53,069 bases of DNA from positions 1 to 53,069 of the forward strand of contig NZ_VKJP01000010.1 of NCBI RefSeq assembly GCF_007280575.1, given 5' to 3'. This document shows, in pieces, positions 48,715 to 53,069 of the stretch; positions within the stretch are counted from its first letter, which is position 1, and every line of letters starts with the position of its first letter. The notes under the pieces were generated by a model. That model ran no database searches, had not been told where the DNA came from, and saw only the letters and a list, made by a program, of their open reading frames with translations. This DNA comes from Streptomyces benahoarensis. Its GTDB lineage: Bacteria > Actinomycetota > Actinomycetes > Streptomycetales > Streptomycetaceae. The translations under genes were made by a program, and so were the position numbers.

Positions 48715-48743
48715 TTGGGAACGCCTCTGAAGTGCGCTAATCT
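48715..48743 (+). promoter_or_regulatory. promoter of tRNA-Ile
   Basis: TTGGGA (48715-48720) and TAATCT (48738-48743) are 17 bp apart; the -10 ends 17 bp before the mature tRNA. Confidence 0.6.
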
Positions 48744-48760
48744 TCTGGTGCAGCGAACGA

Positions 48761-48834
48761 GCGGCTATAGCTCAGACGGTTAGAGCGCTTCCCTGATAAG
48801 GAAGAGGTCCCAGGTTCAAGTCCTGGTAGCCGCA
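48761..48834 (+). tRNA. tRNA-Ile (anticodon GAT)
   Basis: A 74-nt cloverleaf: the acceptor stem GCGGCTA pairs with TAGCCGC, the anticodon stem CTTCC/GGAAG carries loop CTGATAA with anticodon GAT, and the T-arm has GGTTCAAGTCC. The discriminator is A and the next bases are CCG, so CCA is not encoded. Location downstream of gyrA is typical. Confidence 0.97.
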
Positions 48835-48840
48835 CCGCCC

Positions 48841-48876
48841 ATCGGCCCGGCCGGAGATTTCTCCGGCCGGGCCGAT
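48841..48876 (+). terminator. terminator of tRNA-Ile
   Basis: A near-perfect 17-bp stem (starting ATCGGCCCGGCCGG) with a two-base T loop, followed by GTTGTTG. It starts 7 bp after the tRNA. Confidence 0.85.
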
Positions 48877-49024
48877 GTTGTTGTACGGGCGCGGCAGTTG
48901 GACCGCCGGTGGTGGCCGTGGGCCGGTCGTCGCCGGGCGCGGAGGAGATAACCGATCGGTATCGGCCGGTGTGTATCATCGGCCCACATAGGTCCCCTAC
49001 GTCAACGAAAGACGAGGTCGCGCG

Positions 49025-49159
49025 GTGAAGAAGCTTCTCCTGGTCGCACTGGCCGCCATCGGCGGGCTCCTCGTGTACCGCCAGATCCAGGCGGATCGCG
49101 CCGAGCAGGATCTGTGGACGGAGGCGACCGACTCCGTGCCCGCAGGTTCGGGTGTGTGA
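49025..49159 (+). CDS. DLW-39 family microprotein
   Basis: A 44-residue product starting with GTG. An N-terminal hydrophobic segment (MKKLLLVALAAIGGLLVYRQ) is followed by a charged helix with the diagnostic Asp-Leu-Trp (AEQDLWTEATDSV). I recognise it as the small DLW-39 protein found next to tRNA-Ile downstream of gyrA in Streptomyces. Function unknown; the sequence suggests a single-pass inner-membrane protein. GACGAGG lies at a reasonable distance upstream. Too short for most gene finders. Confidence 0.85.
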   Translation: MKKLLLVALAAIGGLLVYRQIQADRAEQDLWTEATDSVPAGSGV

Positions 49160-49372
49160 GACCAGACGCCCAGCACAGTTTGTACGGACCCCGGTTGCCG
49201 CTGGCTTCCGGGGTTTCGTGCGTCGGGGGGCGGGCGTTCCCGGCCCGCGGGGTGCGGATGCCGCGGTGTGCGGCCGGTACCCCCTCCCCTTATGTTTGCC
49301 ATAGCACATGATTAAGTTGCACTAGCAAAGTTACGTGGTGGGGCACCCGTACGGCGCGAGGGGGACGAGGGC
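49160..49372 (+). promoter_or_regulatory. promoter/operator region of the VWA gene pair
   Basis: A 213-bp gap. Its distal part (about 49288-49335) is strikingly A+T-rich for this genome. It contains TTGC-CATA-GCA at 49296-49306 and TTGC-ACTA-GCAA at 49317-49328, starts 21 bp apart. A regulator binding two helical turns apart is a plausible reading; no small gene is seen. Confidence 0.5.
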
Positions 49373-51379
49373 ATGGCACGACGGCATCGACGGTGGCGGG
49401 CGGCGCTGACCTGTGGGCTGCTGCTGGCATCGGCCGCGGCACCGGCGCACGCCGCCCGGACCGCTCCGGCCACCCGGGCCGCCGACGGCGGTGGCATGGT
49501 GATGGTCCTCGACTCCTCCGGTTCGATGGCGAAGGACGACGGCTCCGGCACCACCCGGATCGCCGCCGCCCGCAAGGCCGTCGGTACCGTCGCCGACGCC
49601 CTGCCGGACGGCTACCCCACCGGGCTGCGGGTCTACGGCGCCGACAAGACGCAGGGGTGCGACGACACCCGGCTCGTGCGGCCCGTCGCCCCGCTGGACC
49701 GCGACGGACTCAAGAAGGCGGTCGCCGCCGTCGAGCCCAAGGGGGACACCCCCATCGGACTGTCGTTGCAGGCCGCCGCGGACGATCTGCGGGCGTACGG
49801 CGGGAGTTCCGGCGGCGGCCGGACGATCCTGCTGGTCTCGGACGGCGAGGACAGCTGCCGGACGCCGTCGCCGTGCGAGGTCGCCGCGCAGCTCGGGCGG
49901 TCCGCCGGGGACCTGCGGATCGACACCGTCGGCTTCCAGGTCTCCGGACGGGCCCGGCAGCAGCTGGAGTGCGTCGCCAAGGCCGGGAACGGGCGGTACT
50001 ACGACGCCCCGGACGCCGGCGCCCTCGCCCGGCAGCTCCAGCGGGCCGGGCAACTCTCCGCCGACGGCTACCGCTTGAAGGGCGAGCGGGTGCGAGGGGA
50101 GCCCGCCCGCGAGACCGCGCCGCGCCTCACGCCCGGTCAGTACACCGACACCATCGGCCCGAACGAGAAGCGGTATTACGCCGTCGATCTGGACGCCGCC
50201 TCCACCGCCGACTTCTCGGCGACCGTGGCCCCGCAGCCCGGCGCCGCCGTCGACTCCCTCGACGCGCTGCACACCGAGATCGCATACGGCACGGACAGCA
50301 TCTGCGAATCCGCCACGGAGCTGTTCGGCCAGCGCGAGGGCGCCGCCCCGCTCGCCTCCGGGCTCAGCCGGGTGCCGTCGGAGAGCGGCTACCGCGGCTG
50401 CGACAAGGCCGGGCGGTACTGGTTCGTGGTCGAACGCAAGGCGGCGCAGGGTTCGGACGGCGCGCGGTGGCCGCTGGAGCTGACGTTTCACGTGGAACAT
50501 CCGCTGAAGAAGGGCGTCACGCCCGCGCAGTCGGCGCCGGAGTACGGCATGGGCGGCAAGGACGCGACGCTGCCCGCGGGCGCCCCGCAGGACGTCCGGG
50601 GCGGCACCGGCTTCAACGACGCCCGGACGCTCCGTCAGGGCGTCTGGCGCGACCGGCTGCTGCCCGCGCAGACCCTCTGGTACAAGGTGCCGGTCGGCTG
50701 GGGGCAGCAGCTCCGCTACGACGTGCAGTTCGCCAACGAGCCGACGGTGAACGACCGCGGCGCGCACTACTCCTACGCCGCCACCCAGGTCTACACCCCG
50801 GACCGGGTGCCGGTGGGCGGCGGCACCGGCGAATTCACCCCGCGCAAGCTGTACGCCGGGAAGCCGACGTCGTTGCAGATGGGGACGGTGCCGGTGGCCT
50901 GGAGCAACCGCTACGAGTCCGGCACCCATGTCGTACCGGTGCACCGCGCGGGCGGCTTCTACCTCGCGGTGACGCTGGGCGCGAAGGCGGCCGAGATCGC
51001 CCGGAATCCGCAGATCGGGGTGGTGCTGCGGGTCGCCGTACTGGGCACCGCGAAGTCCGGCCCGGGGGCGAACGCGGGCCGGGCCGCGCACACCGCGTCC
51101 GGTGACGCCGCGCCGACGCCGGACAACGCCCCGGAATCCGGGGGCGGCTGGAAGCCGGGTCCGGTGGTGGCCGGAGGGTCCCTCGGGGTGGGCGTCCTGC
51201 TGCTGGCCGGGCTCGCGGCGGCCTACCTCCGCGCGCGCCGGAGCCCCGTACCGGACGGCGCCGGGGCCGGGCCGGTGGACCCGCGGACGGCCGGGGAGCC
51301 GTTGCGGCCGGGCACTCCGGGGCAGGAGCGGCGGGCGCAGGACCATCAGGGGAACGCGGCGAAGGGGGAGACATGGTGA
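49373..51379 (+). CDS. secreted, membrane-anchored VWA-domain protein
   Basis: The 668-residue product has a signal peptide (about 8-28, RWRAALTCGLLLASAAAPAHA) and a von Willebrand A domain (about 40-225) with the MIDAS motif DSSGSMAKDD (47-56), GYPTGLRVYG and a later DGED. An extracytoplasmic region follows with two beta-rich modules: YTDTIGPNEKRYYAVDLDA near 255 and VWRDRLLPAQTLWYKVPVGWGQQL near 425. A C-terminal membrane segment (about 605-625) and short Pro/Gly tail end it. The VWA domain suggests metal-dependent protein binding at the cell surface. The ligand is unknown. A one-mismatch parS lies inside the gene. Confidence 0.85.
   Translation: MARRHRRWRAALTCGLLLASAAAPAHAARTAPATRAADGGGMVMVLDSSGSMAKDDGSGTTRIAAARKAVGTVADALPDGYPTGLRVYGADKTQGCDDTRLVRPVAPLDRDGLKKAVAAVEPKGDTPIGLSLQAAADDLRAYGGSSGGGRTILLVSDGEDSCRTPSPCEVAAQLGRSAGDLRIDTVGFQVSGRARQQLECVAKAGNGRYYDAPDAGALARQLQRAGQLSADGYRLKGERVRGEPARETAPRLTPGQYTDTIGPNEKRYYAVDLDAASTADFSATVAPQPGAAVDSLDALHTEIAYGTDSICESATELFGQREGAAPLASGLSRVPSESGYRGCDKAGRYWFVVERKAAQGSDGARWPLELTFHVEHPLKKGVTPAQSAPEYGMGGKDATLPAGAPQDVRGGTGFNDARTLRQGVWRDRLLPAQTLWYKVPVGWGQQLRYDVQFANEPTVNDRGAHYSYAATQVYTPDRVPVGGGTGEFTPRKLYAGKPTSLQMGTVPVAWSNRYESGTHVVPVHRAGGFYLAVTLGAKAAEIARNPQIGVVLRVAVLGTAKSGPGANAGRAAHTASGDAAPTPDNAPESGGGWKPGPVVAGGSLGVGVLLLAGLAAAYLRARRSPVPDGAGAGPVDPRTAGEPLRPGTPGQERRAQDHQGNAAKGETW
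50485..50498. other. parS: parS-like site inside the VWA gene (one mismatch)
   Basis: GTTTCACGTGGAAC differs from parS by one base. It is the only parS-like sequence I found on the gyrA side of dnaA in this window, and it encodes FHVE rather than VSRET. Confidence 0.5.
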
Positions 51380-52782
51380 CGGGGTGTGCGGTACGGAGGG
51401 GCGTCGCCGTGCTGGCGGCGCTCTCGGCGGTGGCGTGGGCGCCGGGGGCGGTGGGCACGGCGTCCGCCGCCGACGGCGCCGCGGACCTCAAGGAGGTCCC
51501 CCGCTACACCACGGCGCCGGACGCCACCCCGGTCAACGGCCGGGCCAGCGCGGCCGATGCGCCGGAGATCGGCAAGGGGACGTACACCGACTCCATCGAG
51601 CGCGGTGAGCAGAAGTACTACACCGTCCCCCTCGACGCCCGTTCCACCGCGTACTTCTCCGTGGTCGCCGCCCCGCCGCCGGGCACCAAGGTCGAGGACC
51701 ACACCGACCGGCTCAAGATCAGCGTCCAAAACGTCGACGGCACCCTCTGCGACCGCGAGGCCGATCCGGCGTTCCGCGGGGGCGGCACGGCCTACCCCAT
51801 CGCGGACTACGCGACCCGCGGCGTCGACGGCGACAGCGCACAGTGCCGGAACGCCGGGGCGTACTACCTCGTCGTCACCCGCGAGGGCTCGGCGACCTCC
51901 GGGCCGCAGGCGTGGCCGATCGAGATCACCCATCTCTCCGAACCGGGCCTGAAGGGCGCCGCCCCCACCACGCCCGCCGAGAGCAGCCAGCCGTCCGCCA
52001 CGCCCGCGCCGCCCGCCTCCGGCACCAAGCGGAAGGCCCGCGGCGGCTCCGGTTTCCACACCGCCGGCGCCGTGGGCACGGGCCTGTGGAAGGACCGCAT
52101 CCGGCCCGGCGAGTCCCGCTTCTACCGGGTGCCGGTCGACTGGGGCCAGCGCCTCAACCTCAGCGCGGAGCTGCCCAACGCGGCCACCGGCACCGCCGAG
52201 GGCGTCTTCAAGGCGCTCGGGGTGACCGCGTACAACCCGGCGCGCGGCGTGATCGACGAGGACACGTTCGTGCGCTACGACGGGCGGCCCGCCGCCTCCA
52301 AGCTGTTCACCGCGCCCGTGTCGTACGGCAACCGCTTCGCCGTCACCGACGACGTCCGGGCCATGCGGGTCGCCGGGTGGTACTACCTGGAGGTCACGCT
52401 CCACCCCGACGCCGCGCGGTTCTTCCCGGACGGCGCGGACGTCACGCTGCGGGTGGACGTCCGTGGCGCGGCGCGGTCCGGGCCGGGGTACGCCGGGCCC
52501 GCCGGGGACTTCTCGGTGACGCCCGGGGACCGCGAGACGGCGGAGAAGGGGCTGACCGGGGAGCAGGCGGGCGGCGGCAACCTGCGGACGCTGGGCTACG
52601 CGGGGATCGCCACGGGCGCGGTGCTGCTGGCCGTCCTCGCGGCCTGGACACTGCTGGCCCGCCGGACGGCCGTCGCCGCGGTCACCGCCCCCGCCCTGTC
52701 GCCGCAGGCGCACGCCGCGGAGCCCACCCGGTCCGGGCCGCGGGCCCCGGGCACGCCGCCCGGGTGGCCGGACCGCCGGTAG
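51373..52782 (+). CDS. exported membrane-anchored paralogue of the VWA protein
   Basis: The 469-residue product has a signal peptide (about 8-32), no VWA domain, and the same two modules as its upstream neighbour: YTDSIERGEQKYYTVPLDARSTAYFSV near 75 and LWKDRIRPGESRFYRVPVDWGQRL near 240. The C-terminal anchor is AGIATGAVLLAVLAAWTLLA (about 416-435). It is therefore a VWA-less paralogue made by duplication. The ATG overlaps the upstream stop by 7 bp, and the two are almost surely one operon. Function unknown; a paired surface complex is plausible. Confidence 0.82.
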   Translation: MVTGCAVRRGVAVLAALSAVAWAPGAVGTASAADGAADLKEVPRYTTAPDATPVNGRASAADAPEIGKGTYTDSIERGEQKYYTVPLDARSTAYFSVVAAPPPGTKVEDHTDRLKISVQNVDGTLCDREADPAFRGGGTAYPIADYATRGVDGDSAQCRNAGAYYLVVTREGSATSGPQAWPIEITHLSEPGLKGAAPTTPAESSQPSATPAPPASGTKRKARGGSGFHTAGAVGTGLWKDRIRPGESRFYRVPVDWGQRLNLSAELPNAATGTAEGVFKALGVTAYNPARGVIDEDTFVRYDGRPAASKLFTAPVSYGNRFAVTDDVRAMRVAGWYYLEVTLHPDAARFFPDGADVTLRVDVRGAARSGPGYAGPAGDFSVTPGDRETAEKGLTGEQAGGGNLRTLGYAGIATGAVLLAVLAAWTLLARRTAVAAVTAPALSPQAHAAEPTRSGPRAPGTPPGWPDRR

Positions 52783-52785
52783 CGG

Positions 52786-53067
52786 TCAGGAGACGGTGAG
52801 CGCCCAGATGCCGAAGGCGATGCAGAGCAGCGCGACGACGAGGACGGGGACCGCCACCTTGGCCGGTGGCCCGGGCCGCCGCACCGCCACGGGCGCGGCC
52901 GGTTCCGGGACGCCGGGAGGTACCGGCGGCGCGGCGGCGGGCGGCTGCGGCGACGTGTAGGGCCGGGTCGCCGGCGGCTGCTGCCAGGAGCCCGAGGTCG
53001 GCCGGTACGTCCCCGAGGGCGGCGTACCCGGCGGCGTCGCGGGGGCCGGGATGTGCGGGGCGGCCAC
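52786..53067 (-). CDS. Pro-rich single-pass membrane protein, possibly partial
   Basis: At least 93 residues are visible: a Pro/Ala/Thr-rich N-terminal region (about 1-65) and one C-terminal membrane segment (AKVAVPVLVVALLCIAFGIWALTVS). A GTG at 53067 is the first in-frame start inside the window, but the frame is open to the edge, so the true start may lie outside. It converges with the VWA-pair operon. No family recognised. Confidence 0.6.
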   Translation of the reverse strand: MAAPHIPAPATPPGTPPSGTYRPTSGSWQQPPATRPYTSPQPPAAAPPVPPGVPEPAAPVAVRRPGPPAKVAVPVLVVALLCIAFGIWALTVS

Positions 53068-53069
53068 CG

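Overview
The window is a G+C-rich actinobacterial chromosome segment. Gene content, gene order, many GTG starts and a TTGTCCACA-type origin place it in Streptomyces or a very close relative, at the centre of the chromosome around oriC. The order dnaB ... rplI-rpsR-ssb-rpsF ... femX ... ino1 ... murJ, sigM-rsmA, trxBA, parBA, rsmG, jag, yidC-yidD-rnpA-rpmH, dnaA, oriC, dnaN, gnd, recF, dciA, gyrB-gyrA, tRNA-Ile is the conserved streptomycete core. I see no phage, insertion sequence, CRISPR array, rRNA or biosynthetic cluster.

Layout. 1-6.2 kb: dnaB, a MATE exporter, a secreted trypsin-like protease and the leftward operon rpsF-ssb-rpsR-rplI. 6.3-13.5 kb: envelope genes (small membrane protein, FemX-type aminoacyltransferase, an alanine-racemase-like protein, a GT87 membrane glycosyltransferase, a class A PBP). 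13.8-18.7 kb: a PadR regulator with a palindromic operator, inositol-1-phosphate synthase, an MFS exporter, a six-copy parS array and a CCA/poly(A) nucleotidyltransferase. 18.9-25.3 kb: a DUF6049-like protein, MurJ and a pseudokinase with a discoidin-like domain. 25.6-28.8 kb: sigM-rsmA and trxB-trxA behind a textbook sigma-R promoter. 28.9-35.7 kb (leftward): a GNAT protein, parB, parA, rsmG, jag, yidC, yidD, rnpA, rpmH. 35.9-48.8 kb (rightward): dnaA, the roughly 1 kb oriC with many DnaA boxes, dnaN, gnd, recF, dciA, gyrB, gyrA, a DUF3566 protein and tRNA-Ile. 49.0-53.1 kb: a 44-residue DLW-39-type microprotein, two paralogous envelope proteins (one with a VWA domain) and a possibly partial reverse gene.

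How it works together. DnaA opens oriC, DciA is the likely DnaB loader, and SSB, DnaN, RecF and gyrase serve the fork. ParB loads on parS. I find 11 perfect parS sites (GTTTCACGTGAAAC) and 6 one-mismatch sites. All perfect sites lie to the dnaB/parAB side of dnaA. Several lie inside reading frames of rsmA, parB and parA, where they encode the pentapeptide VSRET (FSRET for the degenerate one).

The least ordinary signals are the parS array and the VSRET-coding parS sites, an alanine-racemase-like protein without a recognisable GYxDG catalytic-tyrosine motif, a G/C-rich in-frame insert in recF, a compound hairpin before gyrB, two apparently leaderless genes near 2.05 and 3.43 kb, and a pair of TTGC-N4-GCA operators 21 bp apart before the VWA genes. 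No computation was possible: similarity statements come from recognising motifs and families, not from searches.
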